This document shows, piece after piece, positions 44,604 through 54,404 of a stretch of DNA of 64,000 nucleotides. Both the position numbers and the translations under genes were made by a program. The notes below the pieces were generated by a model. That model saw nothing but the letters and a program-made list of their open reading frames with translations, had not been told where the DNA came from and made no database searches. Source of the stretch: Pseudomonas sp. B21-040 (lineage in GTDB: Bacteria; Pseudomonadota; Gammaproteobacteria; Pseudomonadales; Pseudomonadaceae); assembly GCF_024748695.1 (NCBI RefSeq), contig NZ_CP087176.1:5387501-5451500 (forward strand), written 5' to 3'. Position 1 is the stretch's first letter; each line of letters begins with the position of its first letter.

Positions 44604-45395
44604 TCAGGTGAACTCAAACGTATCAGCATCCAGATTCGCCGGGAAACGGGTGCGATAAGCCTGAAGGTCGGCAGCGTTCAGCACCACCTGGAACACGCCG
44701 TCGGCTTCACCAACACTGAGCAAGGTTTCGCCCTGGAAATCCAGCACCTGACTGTCACCGGTGTAGGCAAAGCCTTTGCCATCGGTGCCGATGCGATTCA
44801 CTGCGGCCACGTAGCAGAGGTTTTCGATGGCCCTTGCCGGCAGCAATCGGTTCCAGTGCTGACGCCGCGCACCCGGCCAGTTGGCGGTGTACAGCAGCAG
44901 GTCGGTGTCCTGGGCATCGCGGCTCCAGACTGGAAAGCGCAGGTCGTAGCAAATCAGCGGCCGCACTCGCCAGCCCTTGAGTTCGAACTGCACCTGACGC
45001 TCGCCCGGCGTGTAGTGATTATGCTCGCCCGCCATGCGAAACAGATGGCGCTTGTCGTAGTGCCAGACCTCCCCTTCCGGGCGCGCCCACAACAGACGAT
45101 TGCGATGACTGCCGTCGGCGGCCTGAATGATGATGCTGCCGGTAATCACCGCATTGAGTTTTGCCGCCTGACTGCGCAGCCATTTGCTGGTCGGGCCGTT
45201 TTCCGGTTCGGCGAGCGTCTGCGACTCCATGGAAAAACCGGTGGTGAACATCTCCGGCAGGATGATCAGGTCCGCGCCGCGAGCCTGTTCCAGCAACTGC
45301 TCGAAATGCTCCAGGTTGGCCTGGCGGTCATGCCAGGCCAGCGTTGTCTGGACCAGCGCGACATTCAGGTTGGGCAATGCACTCAGATCACGCAT
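44604..45395 (-). CDS. yafV: Omega-amidase (YafV / Nit2-like, nitrilase superfamily)
   Basis: This 263-residue protein has the nitrilase Glu-Lys-Cys triad: Glu in ADLIILPEMFTTGFSMES, Lys in VWHYDKRHLFRMAGEH and Cys in RPLICYDLRFPVWSRD. The start overlaps the aminotransferase stop by 13 bp. Omega-amidases hydrolyse 2-oxoglutaramate or 2-oxosuccinamate, products of Gln or Asn transamination. Together with the upstream enzyme this makes a two-step glutamine transaminase-omega-amidase route, known to close the methionine salvage cycle in bacteria by supplying the amino group. Confidence 0.88.
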   Translation of the reverse strand: MRDLSALPNLNVALVQTTLAWHDRQANLEHFEQLLEQARGADLIILPEMFTTGFSMESQTLAEPENGPTSKWLRSQAAKLNAVITGSIIIQAADGSHRNRLLWARPEGEVWHYDKRHLFRMAGEHNHYTPGERQVQFELKGWRVRPLICYDLRFPVWSRDAQDTDLLLYTANWPGARRQHWNRLLPARAIENLCYVAAVNRIGTDGKGFAYTGDSQVLDFQGETLLSVGEADGVFQVVLNAADLQAYRTRFPANLDADTFEFT

Positions 45396-46531
45396 AGTTT
45401 TGCCGCTGCTTCACGCAGGGTCTCCTCACGTTTGGCGAAGCACAAGCGCACCAGGCGCTGGCCGACCGGTGGGGTCTGGTAGAACACCGAGATCGGGATG
45501 CTCGCCACGCCATGCTCGCGGGTCATCCACAGCGCCATCTCGACGTCATTGAGGTCCGGACGGATCTGCGAGTAATCGACCAGCTGGAAATACGTACCGG
45601 TCACTCGGGTGAAGTCGAAACGCGACGGCGCCAGCAGATCGCAGAACAGATCACGCTTCGCCTGGTAGAAATCCGGCAGCTCTTCGATGTGTTCCGGGTG
45701 CTCGGCCATGAAGTCGGCCAAGGCAAATTGCAGCGGCGTCACACCGCAAAAACTGACGTATTGGTGAACCTTGCGCAGCTCGGCAGTCAGCGCTGGCGGC
45801 GCGACCACGTAACCGGTTTTCCAGCCAGTAACGTGATAAGTCTTGCCGAAGGAACTGACGACGAAGGCGCGCTGATACAGCTCTTGGTGATTCAGCACGC
45901 TGACATGAGGCACGCCGTCGAACACCAGGTGTTCGTAGACTTCATCGCTGACCAGATAGATGTCGCGATCACGAATCAGATCCGCCAACTGATCCAGCTC
46001 GGCACGGCTGATCAATGCGCCACTGGGGTTGTGCGGTGAGTTGAGAATGATCATTCGCGTGCGCGGTGTAATGGCATCGGCGAGCTTCTGGAAGTCGATG
46101 CTGAAATCAGCCAGCCCCAGTTGCACATGCACACAACGCCCACCGGCCAGTTCCACCGAAGGTTCGTAACTGTCGTAGGCCGGATCAAACACGATGACTT
46201 CGTCACCGCTGTGGATAACTGCCTGGATCGCACAGAAAATCGCTTGGGTCGCGCCCGGCGTGATGGTCACTTCATGGTCGGGATCGACATGAACGCCATA
46301 ACTGCGAGCGATCTTTGCCGCCACTTGCTGGCGTAGCGCCGGCAGCCCGGTCATCGGCGAATATTGGTTATGGCCATTGGCGATGTGCCGGCCGACCGCG
46401 TCGCACAGGGCCAGCGGCGCATCGAAATCGGGAAACCCCTGGGACAGGTTTATCGCCCCGGTTTGCGCCGCGAGCTGAGACATCTGAGTGAAGATAGTGA
46501 TGCCGACATTCGGCAGCTTACTGGTGATCAT
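45383..46531 (-). CDS. ybdL: Methionine-type aminotransferase (YbdL-like, PLP-dependent)
   Basis: This 382-residue fold-type I aminotransferase has the PLP lysine in FVVSSFGKTYHVTGWKTGY, GQNxxxP-type substrate contacts in INLSQGFPDFDAP and HNQYSPMTGLPALRQQVA, and NSPHNPSGALIS for the Asn/Asp contacts. The sequence is closest to the YbdL/kynurenine-glutamine transaminase K type, which transfers the amino group of glutamine or aromatic amino acids to 4-methylthio-2-oxobutanoate. Translation is coupled to the omega-amidase gene. Exact substrate is inferred from the family and the partner gene. Confidence 0.88.
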   Translation of the reverse strand: MITSKLPNVGITIFTQMSQLAAQTGAINLSQGFPDFDAPLALCDAVGRHIANGHNQYSPMTGLPALRQQVAAKIARSYGVHVDPDHEVTITPGATQAIFCAIQAVIHSGDEVIVFDPAYDSYEPSVELAGGRCVHVQLGLADFSIDFQKLADAITPRTRMIILNSPHNPSGALISRAELDQLADLIRDRDIYLVSDEVYEHLVFDGVPHVSVLNHQELYQRAFVVSSFGKTYHVTGWKTGYVVAPPALTAELRKVHQYVSFCGVTPLQFALADFMAEHPEHIEELPDFYQAKRDLFCDLLAPSRFDFTRVTGTYFQLVDYSQIRPDLNDVEMALWMTREHGVASIPISVFYQTPPVGQRLVRLCFAKREETLREAAAKLCVI

Positions 46532-46605
46532 CGGTGATTCCCTGCTCTACACCCGGCTCTAACGGCGGCGCGGGAGAGCCCGAGGATAGCCCATCCGGTG
46601 CCCAT

Positions 46606-46632
46606 AAAAAAAGGGCGCCAATGGGCGCCCTT
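46606..46632 (-). terminator. Terminator downstream of der
   Basis: AAGGGCGCC and GGCGCCCTT form a stem with a 4-nt loop. On the minus strand seven T residues follow. It lies about 56 bp after the der stop and before the ybdL promoter region. Confidence 0.85.
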
Positions 46633-46645
46633 CTTCTGATGCATT

Positions 46646-46677
46646 GATCGTTCCCACGCGGGAGCGTGGGAACGATC
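46646..46677. repeat. Minimal GATCGTTCCCACGC repeat
   Basis: GATCGTTCCCACGC and GCGTGGGAACGATC meet across only 4 bases. It is a short copy of the family seen in long form at 28802 and 44020, lying between the terminator and the der stop. Confidence 0.8.
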
Positions 46678-46687
46678 AAAGCTGCTT

Positions 46688-48157
46688 CTATTTCTTATCG
46701 CGGCGCTTTTTGTCGGCCTTTTTGTGGTGCGACATCATGCGACGCTTCTTGTTGACCTGGCGGTCGGTCAGCGTGGTCTTTTTGCCTTCGTACGGGTTCT
46801 CGCCGCCCTTGAACTCGATGCGGATCGGCGTACCGACCAGCTTCAAGACACGACGGTAAGTGTTTTCCAGGTAACGAACGTAAGACTTCGGCACCTTCTC
46901 GATCTGGTTACCGTGGATCACGATGATCGGCGGGTTCGCACCACCCAAGTGGGCGTAACGCAGCTTGATCCGGCGATTGTTGACCATCGGCGGCGCGTGC
47001 TCACCGACCGCATCTTCCAGAATCTGGGTGAGGCGGTTGGTCGGCCAGCGGGTCACGGCGGACTTGAACGAGTTCTGTACCGAAGCGTAGAGGTTGCCCA
47101 CGCCCGTGCCGTGCAGGGCCGAGATGAAGTGGATGTCAGCGTAGTCGACGAAGAACAGACGACGCTGCAGCTCGACCTTCACGAAGTCACGCTCGCTCGG
47201 CGTCATGCCGTCCCACTTGTTGATCGCGATGACCAGCGCACGACCCGACTCAATGGCAAAGCCCAGCAGGTTGAGGTCGTGATCCACCACGCCTTCGCGG
47301 GCGTCCATCACGAAGATCACCACGTTGGCGTCTTTGATCGCTTGCAGGGTTTTGACCACGGAGAACTTTTCAACTTCTTCGTGGATCTTGCCGCGCTTGC
47401 GCACACCGGCGGTATCGATCAGCGTGTACTTCTCGTCGTTACGCTCGAACGGGATGTAGATACTGTCGCGGGTCGTGCCCGGCTGGTCATAAACGATTAC
47501 CCGGTCTTCACCGAGCATGCGGTTGACCAGGGTCGACTTGCCGACGTTCGGGCGACCGATGATAGCGATCTTGATACCGTCTTTTTCGCTTGGGCCAGGA
47601 ATGCGCTTGGCTTCCTCACCTTCGGCAACGATCTCTTCTTCGCCGTCTTCCGGCTCTTCTTCGTCTTTCGGGAAATCGCTCAGGGCGATTTCCAGCATCT
47701 GGGTGATGCCACGACCATGAGCACCCGCGATAGGGATCGCGTGACCCATGCCCAACGGGGCGAATTCAGCGCGGGCCATTTCAGGGTCGATGTTGTCGAC
47801 CTTGTTGGCAACCACGTAAGAACGCTTGTTACGTTTGCGCAAATGCTCGGCGATCATCTGGTCGGCGGCGGTGAAACCGGCCTTGGCATCTACCAGGAAC
47901 AGAACGACATCCGCTTCTTCAATGGCCAGCAGCGACTGCTCGGCCATTTTTTCGTCCATACCGTGCTCGTCACCGGAGATACCGCCGGTGTCGACCAGAA
48001 TGTAGGAACGCCCTTGCCACTTGGCCTCACCGTATTGGCGATCACGGGTCAGACCGGACAAGTCGCCGACGATGGCGTCACGAGTCCTGGTCAGGCGGTT
48101 GAACAAGGTGGACTTGCCGACGTTCGGTCGGCCCACCAGGGCGATTACGGGAACCAT
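46688..48157 (-). CDS. der: Ribosome-associated GTPase Der (EngA)
   Basis: This 489-residue protein starts [20 protein letters not shown] with a GGAG site 6 bp upstream; a GTG four codons earlier is less likely. Two tandem GTPase domains show G1 (GRPNVGKST) twice and G3 (DTGG, DTAG). An acidic linker ([14 protein letters not shown]) separates them, and the C-terminal KH-like domain is followed by a basic tail ([17 protein letters not shown]). It is essential for 50S subunit maturation. It is the last gene of the minus-strand series; a hairpin terminator lies between it and bamB, so it may also have its own promoter. Confidence 0.96.
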   Translation of the reverse strand: MVPVIALVGRPNVGKSTLFNRLTRTRDAIVGDLSGLTRDRQYGEAKWQGRSYILVDTGGISGDEHGMDEKMAEQSLLAIEEADVVLFLVDAKAGFTAADQMIAEHLRKRNKRSYVVANKVDNIDPEMARAEFAPLGMGHAIPIAGAHGRGITQMLEIALSDFPKDEEEPEDGEEEIVAEGEEAKRIPGPSEKDGIKIAIIGRPNVGKSTLVNRMLGEDRVIVYDQPGTTRDSIYIPFERNDEKYTLIDTAGVRKRGKIHEEVEKFSVVKTLQAIKDANVVIFVMDAREGVVDHDLNLLGFAIESGRALVIAINKWDGMTPSERDFVKVELQRRLFFVDYADIHFISALHGTGVGNLYASVQNSFKSAVTRWPTNRLTQILEDAVGEHAPPMVNNRRIKLRYAHLGGANPPIIVIHGNQIEKVPKSYVRYLENTYRRVLKLVGTPIRIEFKGGENPYEGKKTTLTDRQVNKKRRMMSHHKKADKKRRDKK

Positions 48158-48185
48158 GCGGCTCTCCACTTCGTTATTTCAGAAA

Positions 48186-48213
48186 ATACAAAAGCCGCTG
48201 CGAGGCAGCGGCT
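48186..48213 (-). terminator. Terminator between bamB and der
   Basis: AGCCGCTGC and GCAGCGGCT pair across a 3-nt loop, and on the minus strand the stem is followed by TTTTGTATTTT. The gap to der also contains a second hairpin, GCTTGGGG/CCCCAAGC at 48264-48285. Confidence 0.8.
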
Positions 48214-48297
48214 GGTGCTCGGGGCAGCGCTTGAAGGCGCCGCAAGCCTTGCAGAACAAGGCCGCTTGGGGGTTAAACCCCAAGCATAGTCAAACCT

Positions 48298-49449
48298 TTA
48301 CTTAATGGTCAGGGCTTCCAGTTTGCCGCTGTTGCCATATACATAAATCGTGTCACCCACCACCAGCGGACGGGCACGCAGGCCGTCGCTGTCGATGCGC
48401 TCGCGGCCGACGAAACGACCGTCCACCTGACTCAGCAGATGCAGGTAGCCTTCCATATCGCCGACTGCAACGTAGCTGGAGAACACTTCCGGTGCCGACA
48501 GTTGACGGCGGGCCAGCGAGTCGTTGCTCCACAACGCGGTTGTGGAACGCTCGTCGACGCCTTCAACAGTGCCCGAAGCCAGGCTCACGTAAACGTTGCC
48601 AAAACCCTGGGCGACACCGGCATAGCTGGAAGCATCGCGCTGCCAGAGCTGACGACCGCTTTCCAGGTCCAGAGCTGCAACGCGACCCTGGTAGCTGGCG
48701 ACGTACAACGTACCGCCGGACAGCAGCAGACCGCCGTCGATATCGACCACACGTTCAAGCTCCGAACGGCCTTGTGGAATCGCTACGCGTTGTTCCCACA
48801 CCGGCACGCCGTTGGAAATATTGAGAGCGACCACTTTACCGGTCGACAGACCAGCCACGGCCATACGGTTGGTCACGATCGGCGCACTGGTGCCGCGCAG
48901 GGTCAGGACCGCAGGCGTGCTGTCATACAACCAGCGCTGGTTGCCGGTCGCGGCATCCAGGCCGATCAGACGGTCGTCCTGAGTCTGAACCACAACCACG
49001 TCACCGTTGTTGGCCGGCGGTGCGAGGACTTCACTGGTCACGCGAGCGCGCCATTTCTCGTCACCGTTGACCGCGTCCAGGGCAACGATTTCGCCTTGGA
49101 GCGTGCCGATCATGACCAGCCCATAACCCACGCCAACGGCGCCGGAAACAGGCAGTTCGAGATCTTTCTTCCATTTGACGTCGCCATTGCTGCGATCCAT
49201 CGCCATCACCACGCCAGTAACGTCGGCCGCATAGATGGTTGAGCCATCGATCGCCGGTACCAGCATGTTGTAGGTTTCGCCCTGACCGTCACCGATCGAA
49301 CGACTCCACTGCTTTTGCAGGACCACTTCTTCTTTGAAGTCAACCAACTCGGCAGGCGGCAATTCTTTTTTGCTGTTGCTGCTGCAACCCGCGGCCAAAA
49401 TGGCCAGAGCCAGCAATGCTGCATGTTTCCAACGAATCACGTCACGCAT
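48298..49449 (-). CDS. bamB: Outer-membrane assembly lipoprotein BamB
   Basis: The start MRDVIRWKHAALLALAILAAGCSS gives 383 residues and a lipoprotein signal with LAAGC lipobox. The mature part is an eight-bladed beta-propeller with PQQ-like repeats (GTLQGEIVALDAVNGDEKW, DDRLIGLDAATGNQRWLYD, YQGRVAALDLESGRQLW). BamB supports BamA in inserting beta-barrel proteins in the outer membrane. A longer open frame upstream overlaps the yfgM gene and is not the start. The true start overlaps the yfgM stop by 8 bp. Confidence 0.95.
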   Translation of the reverse strand: MRDVIRWKHAALLALAILAAGCSSNSKKELPPAELVDFKEEVVLQKQWSRSIGDGQGETYNMLVPAIDGSTIYAADVTGVVMAMDRSNGDVKWKKDLELPVSGAVGVGYGLVMIGTLQGEIVALDAVNGDEKWRARVTSEVLAPPANNGDVVVVQTQDDRLIGLDAATGNQRWLYDSTPAVLTLRGTSAPIVTNRMAVAGLSTGKVVALNISNGVPVWEQRVAIPQGRSELERVVDIDGGLLLSGGTLYVASYQGRVAALDLESGRQLWQRDASSYAGVAQGFGNVYVSLASGTVEGVDERSTTALWSNDSLARRQLSAPEVFSSYVAVGDMEGYLHLLSQVDGRFVGRERIDSDGLRARPLVVGDTIYVYGNSGKLEALTIK

Positions 49450-50083
49450 CCCCTTTGGCCAGATCGTCCAGCTTGATTTGCAGGCCACCGACCGCCGCTT
49501 CATCCGACAGTGCCGCCTTGGCTTTTTGATACGCCTTGTTCGCTTCGTCGGTACGACCCAATTGCACCAGCAGGTCGCCTTTGAGTTCTTCGCGAGTGGC
49601 CAGGAATGCTTTGTCGGCATCGCCTTCGAGCAACTTCAGGGCTTCATCGGCCTTGTTTTGCGCGGCCAGTACCTGTGCCAGGCGCTGACGGGCGATTTCG
49701 CCCAGTGCCGGGTTGGCCGGTTTGGCGACAATGGCTTTCAGCTCAGTGGCTGCGTCGTCCAGCTTGCCGCTGTCGACAGCGACTTTTGCCACGAACAGGC
49801 TGCCGTACTGCGCGTAGGCGCTGCCGCCGAACTCGCTGTTGAGCTTGCCGGCCAGGTCGGCAACACGGGCTGCGTCAGGCTTGCCGTCAGGTGTCAGCGT
49901 GGTTTCGAGCAATTGCTGGTAGAGCATCGAGGCGCCTTGCGACTGATTGCTCTGATACTTGTGGAACGCCTGCCAGCCGAAAACGATAACCAGCGCCAAC
50001 AGGCCGCCAGTGACCAGGGGCTTACCGTTGCGTGACCACCATTCCTTCAATTCCATCAAATGTTCGTCTTCGGTACTCGACAC
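49442..50083 (-). CDS. yfgM: YfgM family ancillary SecYEG subunit (tetratricopeptide)
   Basis: This 213-residue inner-membrane protein starts MSSTEDEHLMELKEWWSRNG, then has one hydrophobic anchor (PLVTGGLLALVIVFGWQAF) and a periplasmic TPR-like helical domain (AELKAIVAKPANPALGEIAR, LAQVLAAQNKADEALKLLEG). The family passes exported proteins from the translocon to periplasmic chaperones. It lies in the conserved hisS-yfgM-bamB order and overlaps bamB. Confidence 0.9.
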   Translation of the reverse strand: MSSTEDEHLMELKEWWSRNGKPLVTGGLLALVIVFGWQAFHKYQSNQSQGASMLYQQLLETTLTPDGKPDAARVADLAGKLNSEFGGSAYAQYGSLFVAKVAVDSGKLDDAATELKAIVAKPANPALGEIARQRLAQVLAAQNKADEALKLLEGDADKAFLATREELKGDLLVQLGRTDEANKAYQKAKAALSDEAAVGGLQIKLDDLAKGDA

Positions 50084-50124
50084 CCCAATACTCCTTAATC
50101 GCTAATTCGGCTGTTTAGACAGCT

Positions 50125-51414
50125 TCAACCCTGCACGACGCAGGTGGCCAGGTGTGCAGCAAGCGCATCCCAGGCAATGCTTTGTTGTTCGCCCTGGCCA
50201 CGCAGGGGTTTGAAACCTACCACTTGCTGGGCCATTTCGTCGTCACCGAGGATCAGCGCATACAGCGCGCCGCTCTTGTCGGCCTTCTTGAACTGGCTTT
50301 TGAAGCTGCCGGCGCCGGCATTCACTTGCAGGCGCAGGTTGGGCAATTGATCACGGACGCGCTCGCTCAAGGCCAGGCCGGCAATCTCTGCCGCTTCGCC
50401 GAAGGCACAGAGGTAGACGTCGACCTGACGGGAGATTTCTTCCGGGATCTGCTCCAGGGTTTCAAGCAACAGCACCAGGCGCTCGATACCCATGGCGAAA
50501 CCGACACCAGCCGTTGGCTTGCCGCCCATTTGCTCGACCAGACCGTCGTAACGACCACCGGCACACACGGTGCCCTGGGCGCCCAGTTTGTCGGTGACCC
50601 ATTCGAAAACGGTCTTGCTGTAGTAATCCAGCCCGCGAACCAGCTTCGGGTTGATGACATAAGGAATACCGGCGGCGTCCAGGCGAGCCTTCAGGCCTTC
50701 AAAGTGCACGCGGGACTCGTCGTCGAGGTAGTCGGCCATTTTTGGCGCGTCCACCAGGATGGCTTGCGTGTCGGCATTCTTGGTATCGAGAACCCGCAGC
50801 GGGTTGGTCTTCAGACGACGCTGGCTGTCTTCGTCCAGCTTGTCCAGATGCGCGGAAAGGAACTCGACCAGCGCTTCACGGTAGCGACCGCGCGACTCGG
50901 CAGTCCCCAGGCTGTTGAGCTCGAGCTTGACCGCATCACGGATACCCAGCTCGCCCCACAGGCGCCACGTCAGCACGATCAGCTCGGCGTCGATGTCCGG
51001 ACCGTCGAGGTTGAACACTTCGACACCGATCTGGTGGAACTGGCGATAACGGCCTTTCTGCGGGCGCTCGTGACGGAACATCGGGCCGATGTACCAGAGT
51101 TTCTGCACCTGACCACCGCCGGTGATGCCGTGCTCAAGCACTGCACGCACGCAGGCTGCCGTGCCTTCGGGGCGCAGGGTCAGGGAGTCGCCGTTACGGT
51201 CGTCGAAGGTGTACATCTCTTTTTCGACGATGTCGGTCACTTCACCGATGGAGCGCTTGAACAGCTCGGTGAACTCGACGATCGGCATGCGGATCTGCTT
51301 GTAACCGTAGTTATCCAGCAGACGCGAAACGGTGCCCTCGAAATGACGCCACAGGGGAGTCTGTTCGGGCAGGATGTCGTTCATGCCACGAATGGCTTGC
51401 AGAGACTTGCTCAC
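50125..51414 (-). CDS. hisS: Histidyl-tRNA synthetase
   Basis: This 429-residue class II synthetase has motif 1 near [12 protein letters not shown], motif 2 in [21 protein letters not shown] and the histidine-specific [13 protein letters not shown] stretch. [11 protein letters not shown] is the motif 3 Arg region. The C-terminal anticodon-binding domain ends with [20 protein letters not shown]. It charges tRNA-His. It sits between ispG (37 bp gap) and yfgM. Confidence 0.97.
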   Translation of the reverse strand: MSKSLQAIRGMNDILPEQTPLWRHFEGTVSRLLDNYGYKQIRMPIVEFTELFKRSIGEVTDIVEKEMYTFDDRNGDSLTLRPEGTAACVRAVLEHGITGGGQVQKLWYIGPMFRHERPQKGRYRQFHQIGVEVFNLDGPDIDAELIVLTWRLWGELGIRDAVKLELNSLGTAESRGRYREALVEFLSAHLDKLDEDSQRRLKTNPLRVLDTKNADTQAILVDAPKMADYLDDESRVHFEGLKARLDAAGIPYVINPKLVRGLDYYSKTVFEWVTDKLGAQGTVCAGGRYDGLVEQMGGKPTAGVGFAMGIERLVLLLETLEQIPEEISRQVDVYLCAFGEAAEIAGLALSERVRDQLPNLRLQVNAGAGSFKSQFKKADKSGALYALILGDDEMAQQVVGFKPLRGQGEQQSIAWDALAAHLATCVVQG

Positions 51415-51451
51415 TTTAAATCCTTAAATTCGTTCGGCTCTTTAGTCCGGC

Positions 51452-52561
51452 TCAGCCACGCGCGATAACGGCAGCGTCGGCTTCGACCTTTTCGGCCGCT
51501 TTCTGGCGGATCAAGCGTTCAAGCTCATCCACCAGATTGTCATTCGTCAGTTTCTGCGACGGCTTGCCGTCGATGTAAATCAGGTTGGGCGTACCGCCGG
51601 TCAAGCCAATATGGGCTTCCTTGGCTTCACCCGGCCCGTTGACCACACAACCGATGACCGCGACATCCAGCGGCACCAGCAGGTCTTCAAGACGCCCTTC
51701 CAGTTCGTTCATGGTCTTGACCACATCGAAGTTCTGCCGCGAGCAGCTCGGACAGGCGATGAAGTTGATGCCACGGGAACGCAGGTGCAGGGACTTGAGG
51801 ATGTCGTAGCCGACTTTTACTTCCTCGACCGGGTCAGCCGCCAACGAGATGCGAATAGTATCGCCAATCCCTTCGGCGAGCAGCATACCGAGGCCCACGG
51901 CGGATTTCACTGTGCCTGAACGCAAACCACCGGCTTCGGTGATGCCCAGGTGCAATGGCTGGACGATTTCCTTGGCCAGCAAGCGGTAGGCTTCGACGGC
52001 CATGAACACGTCGGAGGCTTTCACGCTGACTTTGAAGTCCTGAAAATTCAGGCGTTCAAGGTGCTCAACGTGGCGCAGGGCGGACTCGACCAGTGCGGCC
52101 GGAGTCGGCTCGCCGTATTTCTTTTGCAGGTCTTTTTCCAGGGAACCGGCATTGACGCCGATGCGGATCGGAATCCCGCGATCACGAGCGGCATCTACCA
52201 CGGCGCGTACACGATCTTCACGACCGATGTTGCCCGGGTTGATTCGCAGGCAGTCGACGCCCAGTTCGGCGACGCGCAATGCGATCCGATAGTCGAAATG
52301 GATGTCGGCCACCAACGGCACTTTGACCAATTGCTTGATCTTGCCGAAAGCTTCGGCGGCGTCCATGTCCGGTACGGAAATACGCACGATGTCGACGCCT
52401 GCCGCTCCCAGACGATTGATCTGTGCGACCGTGGCGGCGACGTCATTGGTGTCGCTGTTGGTCATGCTCTGCACAGCGATAGGCGCATCGCCGCCAACAG
52501 GCACGTTACCGACCCAGATCTTGCGTGATTCGCGACGTTTGATTGGAGATTCGCCGTGCAT
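51452..52561 (-). CDS. ispG: 4-hydroxy-3-methylbut-2-enyl diphosphate synthase (MEP pathway)
   Basis: This 369-residue enzyme (GcpE) has a TIM-barrel part ([34 protein letters not shown]) and a C-terminal iron-sulfur domain with [15 protein letters not shown], whose Cys pair plus another further on hold the 4Fe-4S cluster. It reduces methylerythritol cyclodiphosphate to HMBPP. The gene shows that this organism uses the MEP route for isoprenoids, which makes the mevalonate cassette at 22,943 an addition. Gap to rodZ is 3 bp, so the two are co-translated. Confidence 0.97.
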   Translation of the reverse strand: MHGESPIKRRESRKIWVGNVPVGGDAPIAVQSMTNSDTNDVAATVAQINRLGAAGVDIVRISVPDMDAAEAFGKIKQLVKVPLVADIHFDYRIALRVAELGVDCLRINPGNIGREDRVRAVVDAARDRGIPIRIGVNAGSLEKDLQKKYGEPTPAALVESALRHVEHLERLNFQDFKVSVKASDVFMAVEAYRLLAKEIVQPLHLGITEAGGLRSGTVKSAVGLGMLLAEGIGDTIRISLAADPVEEVKVGYDILKSLHLRSRGINFIACPSCSRQNFDVVKTMNELEGRLEDLLVPLDVAVIGCVVNGPGEAKEAHIGLTGGTPNLIYIDGKPSQKLTNDNLVDELERLIRQKAAEKVEADAAVIARG

Positions 52562-52564
52562 GAC

Positions 52565-53632
52565 TTATTGACCCAACTTCAGGCGAGCAGTCTCGCCACT
52601 GGTGAACGGAGCAACATCAACCGCCTGGCCGTTGTAGCTGACCTGCACGCCACGGGCGAAGCCCAGACGCACGGAAAACGGCGGCTTGCCGCTGACGGAA
52701 ACGCTATCGCCTTTACGCTTGAGACCACTCAACAGCACCTTGCCGGAGCCATCGGTCACTTGCGTCCAGCAATCGGCAGTGAACTGCAACTGAACCTGAC
52801 CCTGGCCAGCCACTGGCGCTGTCGTAACCGGAGCAGGAGCCGGAGTGGTCGGCGCCACAGGAGCAGTCACCACTGGGGCCGGAACAGCTGGAACAGTCGG
52901 AGCCGGGGTGGCCGGCGCTGGAACGACAGGCGCCGTGCTGTGGGTCGGGGTGACGGCAACCGGAGCGGCGTTGTGCGCCGGAGCAACAGGTGTTGGTGCT
53001 GTCGGTGCGGCAACAGGCGCAATGGCTTGAGCTTCAGCCGGCGCTTCAGAGGACGTCTCGGCTTGCGGCAAAGCCAGCGTAGTACTGTTGTCAGTCTGGC
53101 CTTCCGCGACGGCCTGATCTTCCGGCTCGTCCAGCGGATGAATCTGGGTGGTGCCGTCGGCGCCTTCCACTTCAACGTGTTCCGGGCTCAGACCGATCAA
53201 GTCCTTGGTGCGCAATGACGTTTGATCCTGCCACCAGACAAAACCGCCACCAATCACCGCAATCAGCAGCAACAGGCTGACAATTCGCAAAATAGTATGG
53301 GAAACCCGGACCGGCTCTTCGATACGCCCAAGGCTATGAACGCTGCTGCCTTGGGAATCAGTGCCGGTGGATTGGTCGAACTGCTGCACAAGAACGGCTT
53401 GATCCATGCCCAGCAATTTGGCGTACGCACGGATATAACCGCGAGCGAAGGTATGCCCAGGCAGCTTGTCGAATGCGCCGGCTTCCAGATTGCTCAAGGA
53501 GGTAACGGTGAGGTTGAGCTTGAGGGCCACTTCGGCCAGCGACCAGCCATTGCTTTCGCGGGCCTGGCGCAAAGTCTCACCGGGGTTAACGCGATTCGCT
53601 GCTACAACTTCGGGATGCGCCGCTTTCATCAT
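52565..53632 (-). CDS. rodZ: Cell-shape protein RodZ-like, helix-turn-helix membrane protein
   Basis: This 355-residue protein has an N-terminal HTH domain (GETLRQARESNGWSLAEVAL, LSNLEAGAFDKLPGHTFARGYIRAYAKLLG), a cytoplasmic spacer and a single membrane helix (ILRIVSLLLLIAVIGGGFVWW). A long periplasmic Ala/Pro/Thr/Val-rich segment (about residues 195-275) precedes the C-terminal RodZ beta domain (LQFTADCWTQVTDGSGKVLL). It links MreB filaments to the cell wall elongation complex. Stop of pilW and its ATG overlap (ATGA). Confidence 0.88.
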   Translation of the reverse strand: MMKAAHPEVVAANRVNPGETLRQARESNGWSLAEVALKLNLTVTSLSNLEAGAFDKLPGHTFARGYIRAYAKLLGMDQAVLVQQFDQSTGTDSQGSSVHSLGRIEEPVRVSHTILRIVSLLLLIAVIGGGFVWWQDQTSLRTKDLIGLSPEHVEVEGADGTTQIHPLDEPEDQAVAEGQTDNSTTLALPQAETSSEAPAEAQAIAPVAAPTAPTPVAPAHNAAPVAVTPTHSTAPVVPAPATPAPTVPAVPAPVVTAPVAPTTPAPAPVTTAPVAGQGQVQLQFTADCWTQVTDGSGKVLLSGLKRKGDSVSVSGKPPFSVRLGFARGVQVSYNGQAVDVAPFTSGETARLKLGQ

Positions 53633-54387
53633 TGCTCCGACAGGTATTGCTGATATTCCGGCGTACCGGGATAGAGTCGTTTTAGTTGCAGGCCTGCACT
53701 TGCAGCCTTGTCGCGATCTTCGAACACTTTTGCCAGCCGAACGCCGAGCAATAGACTACGTGCATTTTGCTCGGTCAGCAGGCTAAAACGATCGTAATAG
53801 TCACGCGCGGGCACATAATGCCTGTCTTCGAAGGACAACTCAGCCATTTCGAGCAATGCACGTGGCTGTTGGCGATTCAAACGCAGGGCTTTTTCAAGTT
53901 GCTGCTGCGCGAGATCACGCTCACCCAGCTTTGATGCAGTCATTCCCAGGTTCTCGAATACTCGCGAACGCTCAGGATACAGCGTATCGGCGGCGGCCTG
54001 CTCAAAGCGCTCGTACGCCTCTTTGTAACGTTTTTCCTCGAAAAGAAAACTGCCGTAATTGTTCAGGATTCGCGCATCGTCGGGACGGGAAGACAGTGCC
54101 TTGCGAAAATGCTGGTCGGCCAGTTCAGGCTCCATTTCGGCCTGGAACACCAGAGCCAGCGCTGCGTTGGCGTCAGGGTCCGAGCTATCCAGTTCCAACG
54201 CCTTTTTCAGCGGGACTTTGGCGCGCTCTGTCATGCCTTGTTGCAAGTACCCCAACCCCAACTGCACGTAAGCCACACGTGCTTCATCGCGCCCCTTGCT
54301 GGTCTTCATCGGGTTGAAATCGCCCGACAGGACACATCCAGCACACAGGCTGGCCCACAGCAAAAGCAGCGCGAAGCGCAGGGACAT
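53629..54387 (-). CDS. pilW: Type IV pilus biogenesis/stability lipoprotein PilW (PilF)
   Basis: This 252-residue lipoprotein has the signal FALLLLWASLCAGC with a lipobox ending LCAGC. Tandem TPR motifs fill the rest (YVQLGLGYLQQGMTERAKVP, AALALVFQAEMEPELADQHF, LNNYGSFLFEEKRYKEAYE). It is required for correct assembly of the PilQ secretin. Its stop overlaps rodZ, and it follows rlmN by 17 bp. Confidence 0.92.
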   Translation of the reverse strand: MSLRFALLLLWASLCAGCVLSGDFNPMKTSKGRDEARVAYVQLGLGYLQQGMTERAKVPLKKALELDSSDPDANAALALVFQAEMEPELADQHFRKALSSRPDDARILNNYGSFLFEEKRYKEAYERFEQAAADTLYPERSRVFENLGMTASKLGERDLAQQQLEKALRLNRQQPRALLEMAELSFEDRHYVPARDYYDRFSLLTEQNARSLLLGVRLAKVFEDRDKAASAGLQLKRLYPGTPEYQQYLSEQ

Positions 54388-54404
54388 AGAGATCCTCTCT
54401 TGAA

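Noticed and set aside
49450..49620. Extended N-terminus of bamB
   Set aside because: It is entirely inside yfgM in another frame, and the lipoprotein signal begins at 49449.
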